A DNA stretch of 64,000 bases from Rhodocyclaceae bacterium (GCA_019455325.1 JACFMQ010000001.1:679864-743863); one strand, 5' to 3'. Shown: positions 53,306 to 63,446, counted from the stretch's first letter. The notes: generated from the sequence alone by a model not told the origin. Made by a program: numbers and translations.

Positions 53306-54991
53306 GTGCGCCACTGGTTCGGCAGTTTCCGCATCCGCCTCACCGTCCTCTTCGGCGGCCTGTCGCTGCTCGCCGGCCTCGGCATCGCGCTCTACGTCGC
53401 CCAGGCCGCCACCGTCCGCATGAGCGCGGCCGTCGGCGACGCCCTGCTCGGCATCGGCAGGACCACGGCGAACGCGCTAGCCGAGACGCTGATGGAGCGG
53501 GAGCGGGAGATCGTCCTCATCAGCAAGCGGCCGCTGTTCGTCCACGCCGACTTCGGCGACGCCGAACTCCGCCGGAGCCTGGAGCAGGCCAAGCACACCT
53601 ACCGCCACTACGCCTGGATGGGCATCGCCGACGCCGACGGCATGGTCCGCGTCGAGGCCGACGGCCTGCTCGAAGGCGAGAAGGTGGCGCAGCGCCCCTG
53701 GTTCCAGGGCGGCCGGGAAGGCGCATTCATCGGCGACGTGCACGACGCCGTGCTGCTGGCGAAGAAGATTCGCGCGCCAAACCCGGACGAGCCGCTGCGC
53801 TTCGTCGACTTCGCGGCGCCGATCCACGGCGCGGACGGCCGGCTGCGCGGCGTCGTCGCCGCGCACGCGCACTGGTCCTGGGCCGGCGAGGTGCTGCGTT
53901 CCTCGCTCGCCACCGCCGGCGAGGGCGTCGAAGCCTTCGTCGTCAATGCAGCGGGCGAGATCATCTATCCCTATGAGCACGTCGGTCGCCTGGCGCTGCC
54001 GGCGGCGCTGCCCGATAGCGGCGGCTACGCCCGCGTCGACTGGGACGACGGCGAACCCTTCCTGACCGCCCGCGCGGCGATGAACTCCACCACCGACCTC
54101 GGCTGGCAGGTCGTCGTCCGCCAGCCGGTGGCCAAGGCGCTGGCCCCGGTGAGCGAGCTGCACCGGACGCTGCTCGTCCTCGGCGGCGCCGTCGCCGTTG
54201 CCTTCATGTTCCTCGCCTACCGCCTGGCCGCCGCCTTCAGCCGCCCGGTGGAGGCGCTGGCCGGCGCCGCCCAGCGCGTCGAGCAGGGCGACGAGGAGAC
54301 GCCGTTCGACGTGCGCAGCGACATCCGCGAGGTGCGCATGCTGGCCGATTCGCTGCGCGGCATGACCGCGCGCCTGCTCGGCCGCCGGCGCGAGCTGCAG
54401 GAGATCAACGCCACGCTGGAACGGAAGGTCGAGGCGCGGACCGCGGAGCTGGCCGCGGCCAACCGCGCGCTGGAAAAGCTCGCGCGCAGCGACGCGCTGA
54501 CCGGGCTGGCCAACCGGCTGGCGGCCAACGAGCGCCTGCACGGCGAGTTCCTGCGCATGCAGCGCACCGGCGTCCGCTACGCCGTGCTGCTGATGGACGT
54601 CGACCATTTCAAGCGGGTCAACGACACCTACGGGCACGAGGTCGGCGACCGCGTCCTGCGGCACGTCGCCGGCATCGCCGCCGACTCGGCGCGCGCCACC
54701 GATTTCGTCGCCCGCTTCGGCGGCGAGGAATTCTTCGCCATCCTGCCCGACACCGACCTCGCCGGCGCCCTGGTCGTCGCCGAGAAGATCCGCGCCGCGG
54801 TGGCCGACGCCGCGGCGCCGGTCGTCGGCCAGGTGACGCTGAGCGTGGGCGTCGCGCAGGCGACGCCGGACGACGCGAGCGAGGACGACGCGGTGAACCT
54901 GGCCGACCGCCATCTCTACCGGGCCAAGGCCGAGGGCAGGAACCGCGTGGCCGCGGCGGACCGCCTGCCCGACGCGGTTCTCGCCTCGTGA
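53306..54991 (+). CDS. Membrane diguanylate cyclase with dCACHE sensor, HAMP and GGDEF
   Basis: 561 aa from GTG. A first membrane helix (residues ~8-32) precedes an extracytoplasmic dCACHE-like sensor (about 40-280, with WFQGGREGAFIGDVHDAVLLAKK), a second helix (~290-312), a HAMP linker, a coiled coil (ATLERKVEARTAELAAANRALEKLARSD), and a GGDEF domain. The active site is GGEEF (472-476) and the inhibitory site R463xxD466 is intact. It should make c-di-GMP in response to an external small molecule. Confidence 0.95.
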   Translation: MRHWFGSFRIRLTVLFGGLSLLAGLGIALYVAQAATVRMSAAVGDALLGIGRTTANALAETLMEREREIVLISKRPLFVHADFGDAELRRSLEQAKHTYRHYAWMGIADADGMVRVEADGLLEGEKVAQRPWFQGGREGAFIGDVHDAVLLAKKIRAPNPDEPLRFVDFAAPIHGADGRLRGVVAAHAHWSWAGEVLRSSLATAGEGVEAFVVNAAGEIIYPYEHVGRLALPAALPDSGGYARVDWDDGEPFLTARAAMNSTTDLGWQVVVRQPVAKALAPVSELHRTLLVLGGAVAVAFMFLAYRLAAAFSRPVEALAGAAQRVEQGDEETPFDVRSDIREVRMLADSLRGMTARLLGRRRELQEINATLERKVEARTAELAAANRALEKLARSDALTGLANRLAANERLHGEFLRMQRTGVRYAVLLMDVDHFKRVNDTYGHEVGDRVLRHVAGIAADSARATDFVARFGGEEFFAILPDTDLAGALVVAEKIRAAVADAAAPVVGQVTLSVGVAQATPDDASEDDAVNLADRHLYRAKAEGRNRVAAADRLPDAVLAS

Positions 54992-55076
54992 ATGAGGCGG
55001 GCACGGCGACGGCCGGCCATTCGTTTGCGATAATCCGTGAATCAGCCGGCATCGCCGGCGCCAAGGAGCGGCAACG

Positions 55077-56150
55077 ATGACTGGACAAGGAAAGAAATGG
55101 CTGGCGTGGTCGGCCGCCGCGCTGGCCGTCGGCGCCGCGGCGCTGTTCGCCTGGCAGGACTTCGCCGCCAGGGAAAAGGAGAACGGCGTGGTCCGCGGCA
55201 ACGGCCGCATCGAGGCGGTCGAGATCGACGTCGCCGCGCGCACCGCCGGCCGCCTGAAGGAAGTCCTCGTGCGCGAGGGCGAGTTCGTCACCGCCGGCAA
55301 GGTCGTGGCGCTGATCGACACCGAGGCGCTCGACGCGCAGCGCCGCCAGGCCGAGGCGCAGTTGCGGCAGGCCGACAGCGCGGTGGCGACGGCGACCAGC
55401 CAGGTGGCGCAGCGCGAGAGCGACAAGGCGGCGGCGCTGGCCACCGTGGCGCAGCGCGAGGTCGAGCTGCGCGCGGCGCAGACGCGGCTGACCCGCTCGA
55501 CCGGCCTCGCCGGCAAGGGCTTCATCTCGCCGCAGGCGGTCGACGACGAGCGGGCGCGGGTGGACACCGCCCGCGCGGCGGTCGCCGCGGCGCGCGCGCA
55601 GGTCGCCGCCGCCGAGTCGGCGATCGTCAGCGCCCGCTCCCAGGTCGCCGGCGCCCGCTCCACGGCGGCGGCGGCGCAGGCGAGCATCGAGCGCATCCAG
55701 GCCGACATCGACGACGCCGTGCTCAAGTCGCCGCGCGACGGCCGCGTGCAGTACATCGTCGCCCGCCCCGGCGAGGTGGTCGCCGCCGGCGGCCGCGTGC
55801 TCAACCTGGTCGACCTCTCCGACGTGTTCATGACCTTCTTCCTGCCGACCGCGTCGGCCGGGCGCCTGGCCATCGGCGACGAGGCGCGCATCGTGCTCGA
55901 CGCCGCGCCGCAGTACGTGATTCCGGCGAACGTCTCCTTCGTCGCCGACGTCGCGCAGTTCACGCCGAAGACCGTGGAGACGGCGAGCGAGCGGGAAAAG
56001 ATGATGTTCCGCGTGCGCGCGCAGATCCCGCCCGAGCTGCTGCGGAAATACATCCTCCAGGTGAAGACCGGCCTGCCCGGCGTCGCCTACGTGCGCAGCG
56101 ACGCCGGCGCCGACTGGCCCGAGCGCCTGCGGGTGAAGCTGCCGGAGTGA
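55077..56150 (+). CDS. HlyD/YhiI-type membrane fusion protein
   Basis: 357 aa. One N-terminal helix ([19 protein letters not shown]), then biotinyl-lipoyl-like halves ([44 protein letters not shown]) around a long alanine/glutamine-rich coiled coil. It is the periplasmic adaptor of the exporter that follows. The order matches E. coli yhiI-rbbA-yhhJ. A palindromic repeat lies between it and the ATPase gene. Confidence 0.9.
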   Translation: MTGQGKKWLAWSAAALAVGAAALFAWQDFAAREKENGVVRGNGRIEAVEIDVAARTAGRLKEVLVREGEFVTAGKVVALIDTEALDAQRRQAEAQLRQADSAVATATSQVAQRESDKAAALATVAQREVELRAAQTRLTRSTGLAGKGFISPQAVDDERARVDTARAAVAAARAQVAAAESAIVSARSQVAGARSTAAAAQASIERIQADIDDAVLKSPRDGRVQYIVARPGEVVAAGGRVLNLVDLSDVFMTFFLPTASAGRLAIGDEARIVLDAAPQYVIPANVSFVADVAQFTPKTVETASEREKMMFRVRAQIPPELLRKYILQVKTGLPGVAYVRSDAGADWPERLRVKLPE

Positions 56151-56166
56151 ATGTGAAAAGGCGGAC

Positions 56167-56267
56167 GTCCACCGCAGAGGCGCAGAGACGCAGAGGTAAC
56201 GCAGAGAAGTGCCCTGTCTTGGTTTCTCTCTGCGAATCTCTGCGCCTCTGCGTCTCTGCGGTAGGTG
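56167..56267. repeat. Long imperfect inverted repeat, copy 2
   Basis: Arms at 56167-56207 and 56224-56267 around the same core as 13051-13150, but in reverse orientation: the GTAACGCAGAGA side comes first here. It lies inside the exporter operon, 16 bases after the adaptor stop and about 30 bases before the ATPase start. Its hairpin could change the ratio of the two products. Confidence 0.85.
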
Positions 56268-56295
56268 TCGATCCCGCCGAACGAGGAACGGCCCC

Positions 56296-59025
56296 GTGAC
56301 CGCGTTCGCCGCCCGCATCCGCGACCTCGGCCTCGCCTACGGCAAGACGCGCGCGCTCGACGGCATCACGCTCGACGTGCCGGCCGGCTGCACGGTCGGC
56401 GTCATCGGGCCGGACGGCGTCGGCAAGTCCAGCCTCTTCTCGCTGATCGCCGGCGCCCGCGCCGTCCAGACGGGCCATGTCGAGGTGCTCGGCGGCGACA
56501 TGGCTGACGCCCGCCACCGCCGCGCCGTCTGCCCGCGCATCGCCTACATGCCGCAGGGCCTCGGCAGGAACCTCTACCCGACGCTCTCGGTGTTCGAGAA
56601 CGTCGATTTCTTCGGCCGCCTGTTCGGCCACGGCCGCGACGAGCGCATGCGGCGCATCGGCGAACTGCTCGCCGCCACCGGCCTTTCGCCCTTCGCCGAC
56701 CGGCCGGCCGGCAAGCTCTCGGGCGGCATGAAGCAGAAGCTCGGCCTGTGCTGCGCGCTGATCCACGACCCGGACCTGCTCATCCTCGACGAGCCGACCA
56801 CCGGCGTCGACCCGCTCTCGCGGCGGCAGTTCTGGGAGCTGATCGAGCGCATCCGCAGCGGCCGGCCGGGCATGAGCGTGCTCGTCGCCACCGCCTACAT
56901 GGAGGAGGCGGCGCGCTTCGACTGGCTGGTGGCGATGAACGACGGCCAGGTGCTGGCCACCGGCACGCCGGCCGAACTCTTGACACGTACCGGCACGCGC
57001 ACGCTGGAAGAAGCCTTCATCGCGCTGCTGCCGGCGGCGCGGCGGGCAGGCCACCGGCCGGTCGAGATCCGCCCGCGCGGCGCCGAGGAAGACGGCGAAA
57101 CGGCGATCGAAGCGCGCGACCTGACCATGCGCTTCGGCGACTTCACGGCCGTCGACCGCGTCAGCTTCCGCATCCGCAAGGGCGAGATCTTCGGCTTCCT
57201 CGGCTCGAACGGCTGCGGCAAGACGACGACGATGAAGATGCTCACCGGCCTCTTGCCGGCGAGCGCGGGCCAGGCCTGGCTGTTCGGGCACGCGCTCGAC
57301 CCGCACGACCTCGACACGCGCCGCCGCGTCGGCTACATGACGCAGTCCTTCTCGCTCTACGGCGAACTCACCGTGCGCCAGAACCTGGTGCTGCACGCGC
57401 GGCTGTTCGGCATGCCGGCCGAGCGCATCGCGCCGCGCGTGGCGGAGATGGCCGAACGCTTCGACCTCGCCGGCGTCATGGACGCCCTGCCCGACGCGCT
57501 GCCGCTCGGCGAGCGGCAGCGCCTGTCGCTCGCCGTGGCCATGATCCACGGGCCGGAGATGCTGATCCTCGACGAACCGACCTCGGGCGTGGACCCGGTG
57601 GCGCGCGACGGCTTCTGGCGCATCCTGCTCGACCTCGCCCGCCAGGACGACGTCACCATCTTCATCTCAACCCACTTCATGAACGAGGCCGAGCGCTGCG
57701 ACCGCATCTCGCTGATGCACGCCGGCCGCGTGCTGGTCAGCGACACACCGGCCGCCATCGTGGCGCGGCGCGGCGCGAAGAACCTGGAAGAAGCCTTCAT
57801 CGGCCATCTCGAAGAGGCCGTGGCCGAGGCGCGGACGCCGGCCGCCGACGCCGCGCCGCTGCAGGCGCCGCCCGCGGCCGCGGACAGCGCGCCCGCGCAG
57901 CCGGGCTTCAGCCTGCGCCGCCTGCTCAGCTACGCCCGGCGCGAATCACTGGAACTGAGCCGCGACCGCATCCGCCTGACGCTGGCGGCCTTCGGCAGCG
58001 TGCTGCTGATGCTCGTCCTCGGCTACGGCATCAGCATGGACGTGGAAGACCTCAGCTTCGCCGTGCTCGACCGCGACCAGACCGGGCTGAGCCGGGACTA
58101 CGCGCTCAACCTCGCCGGCTCGCGCTACTTCGTCGAACGCCCGCCGCTCGCCAGCCAGGCCGACATGGACCGGCGCATGCGCAGCGGCGAGATCAGCCTG
58201 GCGCTGGAAATCCCGCCCGGCTTCGCGCGCGACGTGGCGCGCGGCACGCCGGTGGCGATCGGCGCCTGGATCGACGGCGCCATGCCAGAACGCGCCGAGA
58301 CCGTGCGCGGCTACGTGCTCGGCATGCACCAGCACTGGCTCGCCGCCCAGGCGCGCGCGGCCGGCGGCGGCGCGGCCGGCGCCTTCGCCGTCGAGACGCG
58401 CTTCCGCTACAACCCGGAGGTGACCAGCCTGCCGGCGATGGTGCCGGCGGTGATCCCGCTCCTGCTGATGCTCATCCCGGCGATCCTGAGCGCGCTCTCC
58501 GTGGTGCGCGAGAAGGAGCTGGGCTCGATCGTCAATCTCTACGTGACGCCGGTGACGCGCCTGGAATTCCTGGTCGGCAAGCAGTTGCCCTACATCGCGC
58601 TGGCCATGTTGAGCTTCCTGCTGCTCGTGGCGCTGGCCATCTTCGTCTTCGGCGTGCCGCTCAAGGGGAGCTTCGTCGCGCTCAGCGCCGGCGCCCTGCT
58701 CTACGTCGCCGCGGCCACCGCCCTCGGCCTCTTCATCTCGGCCTTCATGAAGAGCCAGATCGCCGCCCTCTTCGGCACCGCCCTGCTCACCCTGCTGCCG
58801 GCCGTGCAGTTCTCCGGGCTGATCGACCCCGTTTCCTCGCTGGAAGGCGGCGGCGCGCTGATCGGGCAGGCGTACCCGACGACGCACTTCATCACCATCG
58901 CCCGCGGCACCTTCTCCAAGGGACTCGGCTTCGCCGACCTCGGCGACGCCTTCGTGCCGCTGCTGATCGCCGTGCCGGTGCTGGTCGGCCTCGGCGCCGC
59001 CCTGCTCAGGAAACAGGAACGATGA
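56296..59025 (+). CDS. rbbA: RbbA-like fused ABC exporter (two ATPases plus permease)
   Basis: 909 aa from a GTG, because the frame upstream runs through the palindromic repeat. The first ABC domain (about 1-240) has Walker [10 protein letters not shown] (Lys44) and LSGGMKQKL. The second (about 270-510) has GSNGCGKTT (Lys309), and its signature is changed to [11 protein letters not shown] where LSGGQ is expected. An ABC-2 permease follows (about 550-909) with six helices. The layout equals E. coli RbbA. Substrate unknown. Confidence 0.92.
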   Translation: MTAFAARIRDLGLAYGKTRALDGITLDVPAGCTVGVIGPDGVGKSSLFSLIAGARAVQTGHVEVLGGDMADARHRRAVCPRIAYMPQGLGRNLYPTLSVFENVDFFGRLFGHGRDERMRRIGELLAATGLSPFADRPAGKLSGGMKQKLGLCCALIHDPDLLILDEPTTGVDPLSRRQFWELIERIRSGRPGMSVLVATAYMEEAARFDWLVAMNDGQVLATGTPAELLTRTGTRTLEEAFIALLPAARRAGHRPVEIRPRGAEEDGETAIEARDLTMRFGDFTAVDRVSFRIRKGEIFGFLGSNGCGKTTTMKMLTGLLPASAGQAWLFGHALDPHDLDTRRRVGYMTQSFSLYGELTVRQNLVLHARLFGMPAERIAPRVAEMAERFDLAGVMDALPDALPLGERQRLSLAVAMIHGPEMLILDEPTSGVDPVARDGFWRILLDLARQDDVTIFISTHFMNEAERCDRISLMHAGRVLVSDTPAAIVARRGAKNLEEAFIGHLEEAVAEARTPAADAAPLQAPPAAADSAPAQPGFSLRRLLSYARRESLELSRDRIRLTLAAFGSVLLMLVLGYGISMDVEDLSFAVLDRDQTGLSRDYALNLAGSRYFVERPPLASQADMDRRMRSGEISLALEIPPGFARDVARGTPVAIGAWIDGAMPERAETVRGYVLGMHQHWLAAQARAAGGGAAGAFAVETRFRYNPEVTSLPAMVPAVIPLLLMLIPAILSALSVVREKELGSIVNLYVTPVTRLEFLVGKQLPYIALAMLSFLLLVALAIFVFGVPLKGSFVALSAGALLYVAAATALGLFISAFMKSQIAALFGTALLTLLPAVQFSGLIDPVSSLEGGGALIGQAYPTTHFITIARGTFSKGLGFADLGDAFVPLLIAVPVLVGLGAALLRKQER

Positions 59026-60152
59026 ACACGCGCGGCCTGCACAACGTCTTCCACCTGGGCGTCAAGGAGCTGCGCAGCCTGGCGCGCGATCCGGTGATGC
59101 TGGTGCTGATCGTCTATGCGTTCACGTTCTCGATCCACACCGCCGCCACGGCGATGCCGGAGACGCTGAACAAGGCGCCGATCGCCATCGTCGACGAGGA
59201 CCGCTCGCCACTCTCCATGCGCATCGTCGACGCCTTCTACCCGCCGCTGTTCCTGCCGCCGGTGCCGATCACACCGGCGGAGATGGACGCCCGCATGGAC
59301 GCCGGGCTGGACACCTTCGCGCTGCATATCCCGTCCGGCTTCGAACGCGATGTGCTGGCCGGCCGCGCGCCGGCGCTGCAGCTCAACGTGGACGCGACGC
59401 GCATGCGCCAGGGCTTCACCGGCAGCGCCTACGTCCAGACCATCGTCGCCGACGAGGTGACCGACTTCGTGCGCGGCTACCGCGCGGAAACGACGCCGGC
59501 GGTCGACCTGGCGCTGCGCGTGCGCTTCAACCCGGAGCTGAGCAAGGTCTGGTTCGGCTCGATCATGGAGATCATCAACCGCATCACCATGCTCGCCATC
59601 GTGCTCACCGGCGCCGCCCTGATCCGCGAGCGCGAGCACGGCACGGTCGAACACCTGCTGGTGATGCCGGTGACGCCCTTCGAAATCATGAGCAGCAAGG
59701 TGCTGGCCATGGGGCTGGTGGTGCTCGCCGGCGCCTGGCTGTCGCTGACTGTCGTCGTCCGCGGCCTGCTGGCGGTGCCGATCGAGGGATCGCTGGCGCT
59801 GTTCCTCGCCGGCGCGGCCCTGCAGCTTTTCGCCACGACCTCGCTCGGCATCTTCCTCGCCACGCTGGCGCGCACCATGCCGCAGTTCGGCCTGCTGCTG
59901 CTGATGGTGCTGCTGCCGCTGCAGATACTGGCCGGCGGCATGACGCCGCGCGAAAGCATGCCGGAGGCCGTGCAGTTCATCATGCTCGCCGCGCCGGACA
60001 CGCACTTCGTCATGCTGGCGCAGGGCATCCTCTTCCGCGGCGCCGGCCTCGACGTGGTCTGGCCGCAGTTCGTCGCCCTGGCGGTGATCGGGGTCACCCT
60101 GTTCTCGCTCTCGCTGGCGCGCTTCCGCAAGACCCTGGCGTCGATGGCGTGA
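59022..60152 (+). CDS. ABC-2 permease (YhhJ-like)
   Basis: 376 aa, starting in an ATGA overlap with rbbA. One N-terminal helix, a large periplasmic domain (about 50-200), then five helices with [22 protein letters not shown], and the [10 protein letters not shown] loop. Pairs with the permease half of the RbbA-like protein. Confidence 0.92.
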   Translation: MNTRGLHNVFHLGVKELRSLARDPVMLVLIVYAFTFSIHTAATAMPETLNKAPIAIVDEDRSPLSMRIVDAFYPPLFLPPVPITPAEMDARMDAGLDTFALHIPSGFERDVLAGRAPALQLNVDATRMRQGFTGSAYVQTIVADEVTDFVRGYRAETTPAVDLALRVRFNPELSKVWFGSIMEIINRITMLAIVLTGAALIREREHGTVEHLLVMPVTPFEIMSSKVLAMGLVVLAGAWLSLTVVVRGLLAVPIEGSLALFLAGAALQLFATTSLGIFLATLARTMPQFGLLLLMVLLPLQILAGGMTPRESMPEAVQFIMLAAPDTHFVMLAQGILFRGAGLDVVWPQFVALAVIGVTLFSLSLARFRKTLASMA

Positions 60153-60186
60153 GCCGGCGGCGGCCGGGCCGTTTCCGCCCGATCGT

Positions 60187-60615
60187 CTATTCGCCCTCCG
60201 GCCAGCGGAAGACCGTGGCGCCGAGCCGGCCTTCGGTGACCGTCAGCCGCTCCTTCAGCTCGCGGCCGCCGACCGTGGCGAAGCACTCGTAGCGGCCGGC
60301 CGGCAGACGGGCAAGCAGGATCGGCCCCTCGCTCGTCGTCTCCAGCACCGTCCGGCCGCCTGCGTCGACGATGCGCACGGCGACCGCGCTCAGGTAGTCG
60401 CCGGAGGCCAGCGCGAAAGTCACCTTCAGGTTGAAGCCGAAGCCGGCCTCCAGCGCGCCCAGCCGCTCGCGCGACTCCTCGCCGACGCCGCCGGAAACCC
60501 AGGTCACGTCGCCGGCCGTGGCCACGGCCTCGTCGTCGGCGAACGCCGGTATGGCCAGCAGCAACGCGGCCAGCGCCAGCGCCGGCAGATTTCCCATCCT
60601 TCGCTTTCCGTTCAT
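60187..60615 (-). CDS. Secreted hypothetical protein, Ig/carboxypeptidase-regulatory-like
   Basis: 142 aa from ATG after a GAGGAG. A signal peptide (LPALALAALLLAIPAFA) precedes a single beta-sandwich-like domain (VRIVDAGGRTVLETTSEGPILLARLPAGRYECFATV). This resembles the CarboxypepD-regulatory fold and is often found in exported proteins of unknown role. It lies next to the integron integrase. Confidence 0.65.
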   Translation of the reverse strand: MNGKRRMGNLPALALAALLLAIPAFADDEAVATAGDVTWVSGGVGEESRERLGALEAGFGFNLKVTFALASGDYLSAVAVRIVDAGGRTVLETTSEGPILLARLPAGRYECFATVGGRELKERLTVTEGRLGATVFRWPEGE

Positions 60616-60653
60616 CGCACTCTCCTCGTAGTGAAGCCGCGACGCGCCGTGTG

Positions 60654-61631
60654 TCAGCACCGGGCAGCGTCCAGCGGCGAAACCACGCCGCGCCCGCCGC
60701 GATTGAGCACGTGCGTGTAGATCATCGTCGTCGATACGTCAGCATGGCCGAGCAATTCCTGCACCGTACGGATATCGTAGCCGGCTTCCAGCAAATGGGT
60801 GGCGAAGGAATGGCGCAAGGCGTGCGTCGATGCCGGCTTGGCGATGCCGGCCTGCGCCACCGCCCGCCTGATCGCCCGTTGCAGGGCCTGCTCGTGTGTG
60901 TGATGACGCCGCTCGGCACCGCTGCGCGGATCGACCGAGAAGCCGGCCGCCGGAAACACCCAGAACCACGCCCAGGATGCCGGCGCCGCCGGATACTTCC
61001 GGGCCAGCGCATCCGGCAGATACACCCCGGAGCGCCCGGCCGCCCGATCTCCCTCCCATAGCGCCCGAACCCTTGCCAGATGCGCCCGCAGGTTCGGCGC
61101 CAACGAAAGCGGCAGCATCGTCAAACGATCCTTTCCGCCCTTGCCCTGGCGAACCGTCAGTTCACCGCGCTCGAAATCGACGTCCTTGACCCGCAGGCGG
61201 ACGCACTCCATCAGACGCATTCCCGTTCCGTACAACAGGCGCGCCATCAGCGCATGCGTTCCCTCCATCGCCGCCAGCAGACGCCCGATCTCGCTGCGCG
61301 ACAACACCACCGGCTTGCGCACCGGCTTTTTCGGGCGCTCCAGTTCACCGAGCCAAGGCAGATCGATCGCCAGTACCTCACGGTACAGAAACAGCAAGGC
61401 CGACAAGGCTTGCTGGTGCGTCGACGCCGCCACGTTCTGCTCGACCGCCAGATGCCGGAGAAACGCCCGCACCTCGTCAGCCCCCATCTCACGCGGATGC
61501 CGCCCCCCGTGAAACGCCAGAAACCGGCGCACCCACTCGACATAGGTCGCTTCCGTCCTTATGCTGTAGTGCTTGTAACGGATCACTTCCCGGAGACGGC
61601 CGAACAAGGTTGGAGACTGCGGCTGCGACAT
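60654..61631 (-). CDS. intI: Integron integrase
   Basis: 325 aa from ATG at [10 protein letters not shown]; earlier in-frame starts would overlap the LexA site. Tyrosine recombinase catalytic residues: Arg in [13 protein letters not shown], HxLRH in [18 protein letters not shown], His in [10 protein letters not shown], and nucleophile Tyr305 in MIYTHV. The integron-specific extra segment is present ([21 protein letters not shown]). It would recombine attC sites with attI. Transcribed away from the cassettes. Confidence 0.96.
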   Translation of the reverse strand: MSQPQSPTLFGRLREVIRYKHYSIRTEATYVEWVRRFLAFHGGRHPREMGADEVRAFLRHLAVEQNVAASTHQQALSALLFLYREVLAIDLPWLGELERPKKPVRKPVVLSRSEIGRLLAAMEGTHALMARLLYGTGMRLMECVRLRVKDVDFERGELTVRQGKGGKDRLTMLPLSLAPNLRAHLARVRALWEGDRAAGRSGVYLPDALARKYPAAPASWAWFWVFPAAGFSVDPRSGAERRHHTHEQALQRAIRRAVAQAGIAKPASTHALRHSFATHLLEAGYDIRTVQELLGHADVSTTMIYTHVLNRGGRGVVSPLDAARC

Positions 61632-61893
61632 GATTCCATCCGAAATAACTGTATGCATGAACAGTAGTATTTTTTGATGCAAATGGCAAATACGAGGCGG
61701 ACAGGATGTGCCGGAAGCATGCAAGGAGCGCGGGGAGCATGGGCCGGGGCCTTGTTTCACTGCCACCTATCCCAAGGCGCACGGGGGAAAATCAGTTGAA
61801 ATTCATTTATTTTCAATGCATTAAAACCGAATCGCATACCGGAATAGGTGGCAACGCCCCGGAATACATGGCGGTTTTGATGTCCACTTCTAG
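61632..61893. other. attI region and candidate cassette promoter
   Basis: The 260 bases between intI and the first cassette. The crossover point is the GTTAGGG at 61893-61899, where the first cassette joins. A TTGAAA at 61796-61801 with a weak -10-like CATTAA 17 bases on could be the cassette promoter Pc, though the match is poor. An inverted repeat TGCCACCTATYCC occurs at 61761-61773 and 61841-61853. I see no protein gene. Confidence 0.6.
61649..61664 (-). promoter_or_regulatory. LexA box before intI
   Basis: CTGTATGCATGAACAG fits the CTGT-N8-ACAG SOS box exactly and lies 18 bases before the intI ATG. SOS control of integron integrases by LexA is established in several species, and is expected here. 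Confidence 0.85.
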
Positions 61894-61906
61894 TTAGGGG
61901 GCTCGT

Positions 61907-62383
61907 GTGGATTGGTCGCAACTCAACGACAAGCAGCTACTCGGGGCGTACTGCTCGTTGATGACAGAACTAAAAGACCGTGGAGTAGTTCGCAGCTCAA
62001 ACAATCCCGTGGCCGACTACACGGAGACCCTTGTATCCCGTGCTCTCGGGCTTTCACTTGAGTCGCAGTCTCAAGCGGGCTATGACGCTCGCGGCGCTGA
62101 CGGCACCCGATACCAGATCAAGGGACGCAGGCTCACAGCCCATAACAAGTCCACTCAGCTCAGTGCACTACGCAATCTGGCTCAACGCCCTTTCGACACT
62201 TTGGCCGCCGTTGCATACTCGCAAGATCTGTCTGTTCTCTATGGCGCCCTGGTCCCTATTGAGGTCGTCATAGAGCTTAGTAGCTTCTCAGCACACAGCA
62301 ACAGTCACATCTTCATGTTTCGGCGTAATGTCCTGGAGGACTCGCGTGTTACAGACATCACCAGTACGCTCGCCGCCCCCTAA
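61907..62383 (+). CDS. Integron cassette 1: PD-(D/E)XK-like nuclease fold protein
   Basis: 158 aa from GTG eight bases into the cassette. SNNPVADYTETLVSRALGLS is followed by GYDARGADGTRYQIKGRR, where Asp60 and Gln70-Ile-Lys72 resemble a PD-(D/E)XK nuclease core with Gln in place of the acidic residue. This is a fold guess. Restriction-like cassette genes are common in integrons. Stop TAA overlaps the attC start. Confidence 0.6.
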   Translation: MDWSQLNDKQLLGAYCSLMTELKDRGVVRSSNNPVADYTETLVSRALGLSLESQSQAGYDARGADGTRYQIKGRRLTAHNKSTQLSALRNLAQRPFDTLAAVAYSQDLSVLYGALVPIEVVIELSSFSAHSNSHIFMFRRNVLEDSRVTDITSTLAAP

Positions 62384-62437
62384 CAATTCATTCAAGCCGA
62401 CGTTGCTTCGCAACGCGGCTTAATTCAAGCGTTAGGC
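62378..62437 (+). repeat. attC site 1
   Basis: Runs from CCCTAAC to GTTAGGC (62431-62437) with an imperfect inverted arm CAAGCCG/CGGCTTA around ACGTTGCTTCGCAACGC. Typical 60-bp attC. Confidence 0.92.
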
Positions 62438-62510
62438 GTCACGAAAACTGCTGGTGTATCTTCAGCCGGTCTCAACTGCGAGTTCTGATTACCTAGCTTC
62501 GGAGGTTCTC

Positions 62511-62756
62511 ATGGCAAATCAAGAGAAGTACTGGTTCCCCGCCAAACGCTATGGCTGGGGTTGGGGCATCCCAAGTTCTTGGCAAGGCCGGGCTGTTCTC
62601 CTGGGCTTTTTCGTCTTGCTGGCAGTAGGCGCAGTTCTTTTCCTACCCCGGCTCGGTCCACTCTCATTCGCCCTTTATTCCTTTCTCCTGTGCGCAGCCC
62701 TCATTGCCGTTTGCTGGTTTAAAGGCGAGCCGCCACGTTGGCGTTGGGGGAAGTAG
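62511..62756 (+). CDS. Integron cassette 2: small two-helix membrane protein
   Basis: 81 aa with SD GGAGG seven bases before ATG. Two hydrophobic helices (AVLLGFFVLLAVGAVLFL; FALYSFLLCAALIAVCWF) and a Trp/Arg-rich end. No family recognised. Small membrane proteins of this kind are frequent integron cassette products. Confidence 0.7.
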   Translation: MANQEKYWFPAKRYGWGWGIPSSWQGRAVLLGFFVLLAVGAVLFLPRLGPLSFALYSFLLCAALIAVCWFKGEPPRWRWGK

Positions 62757-62761
62757 GTGAC

Positions 62762-62830
62762 GCCTAACAATTCATTCCACTGGATCTTGCGCATAAAGCC
62801 GCGCAAGGCCGGTGAATTTAAACGTTAGCC
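62762..62830 (+). repeat. attC site 2
   Basis: From GCCTAAC to GTTAGCC (62824-62830), with arms TTGCGC...GCGCAA and CACTGG/CCGGTG. About 69 bp. Confidence 0.9.
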
Positions 62831-62867
62831 ATCGACACTGTCGCCCCACTTATTCTTATTCTTATTC

Positions 62868-62896
62868 TTGACACAAGAGAATTCTTACGATATTCT
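62868..62896 (+). promoter_or_regulatory. Promoter inside cassette 3
   Basis: TTGACA (62868-62873), a 17-base spacer and TATTCT (62891-62896). Upstream lie three tandem TATTCT units and the -10 itself is a fourth. An inverted pair ACACAAGA (62871-62878) and TCTTGTGT (62904-62911) brackets the -10. The site looks like an autoregulated promoter. Confidence 0.7.
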
Positions 62897-62929
62897 TATC
62901 CTGTCTTGTGTTAAGAAAGGAATGACGAA

Positions 62930-63439
62930 ATGCAAACCATCGAGATCGACACCGACCTTTTTGCCTACCTGCAAAAGAACGCTCGGCCATTCGTTGATAC
63001 CCCAAACTCAACTCTTCGTCGGCTGCTTGGCCTTGATGGATCAAAGGCCCAAGCCCAAAGGAAAGCGCCGTCGGCCTCCTCCGACGCCGACCTTGATGCA
63101 CTTCTCGCTGACAGCCTAGCTATCTCCGCCGCGCGAAGCAAAGCCCCCAAAGCCGACTTGCAGTTGTTGGTCCAAAAGGGGGTTCTCCGAAATGGCCAGA
63201 AGTTGTATCTCATCGACTATCAAGGCAACCGCGTACAGAAGATTTCGGCTTCTGTTTCGGGCGCAGACGTGATCTACAACGGGCAACGGTATTCCATGAG
63301 TAACCTTGCTCAGCAACTGCTTGGTCAGGCGGGCTTTAAGAGCAATTCGGTCCGCGGCCCTGCTCACTGGGTCACTGACGACGGAAAGACAGTCAAAGAC
63401 CTCTGGCAGCAGCACCTTGATATCCAGTCGAAGAAGTGA
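62930..63439 (+). CDS. Integron cassette 3: SeqA-N-like plus RAMA-like protein
   Basis: 169 aa. Residues 1-36 (MQTIEIDTDLFAYLQKNARP...NSTLRRLLGL) match the ribbon-helix-helix oligomerisation part of SeqA. A Lys/Ser/Ala linker follows. Residues ~78-163 (LQLLVQKGVLRNGQKLYL; VIYNGQRYSMSNLAQQLLGQ; RGPAHWVTDDGKTVKDLW) resemble the RAMA/DUF4357-type domain, predicted to bind modified DNA. So this may be a small modified-DNA binding regulator. The fold reading is by eye. Confidence 0.65.
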   Translation: MQTIEIDTDLFAYLQKNARPFVDTPNSTLRRLLGLDGSKAQAQRKAPSASSDADLDALLADSLAISAARSKAPKADLQLLVQKGVLRNGQKLYLIDYQGNRVQKISASVSGADVIYNGQRYSMSNLAQQLLGQAGFKSNSVRGPAHWVTDDGKTVKDLWQQHLDIQSKK

Positions 63440-63446
63440 AGTCGAT

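Noticed and set aside
60654-61631. IntI as a phage or XerC/XerD recombinase
   Set aside because: The integron-specific insert, the LexA box and the adjoining attC array favour an integron integrase.
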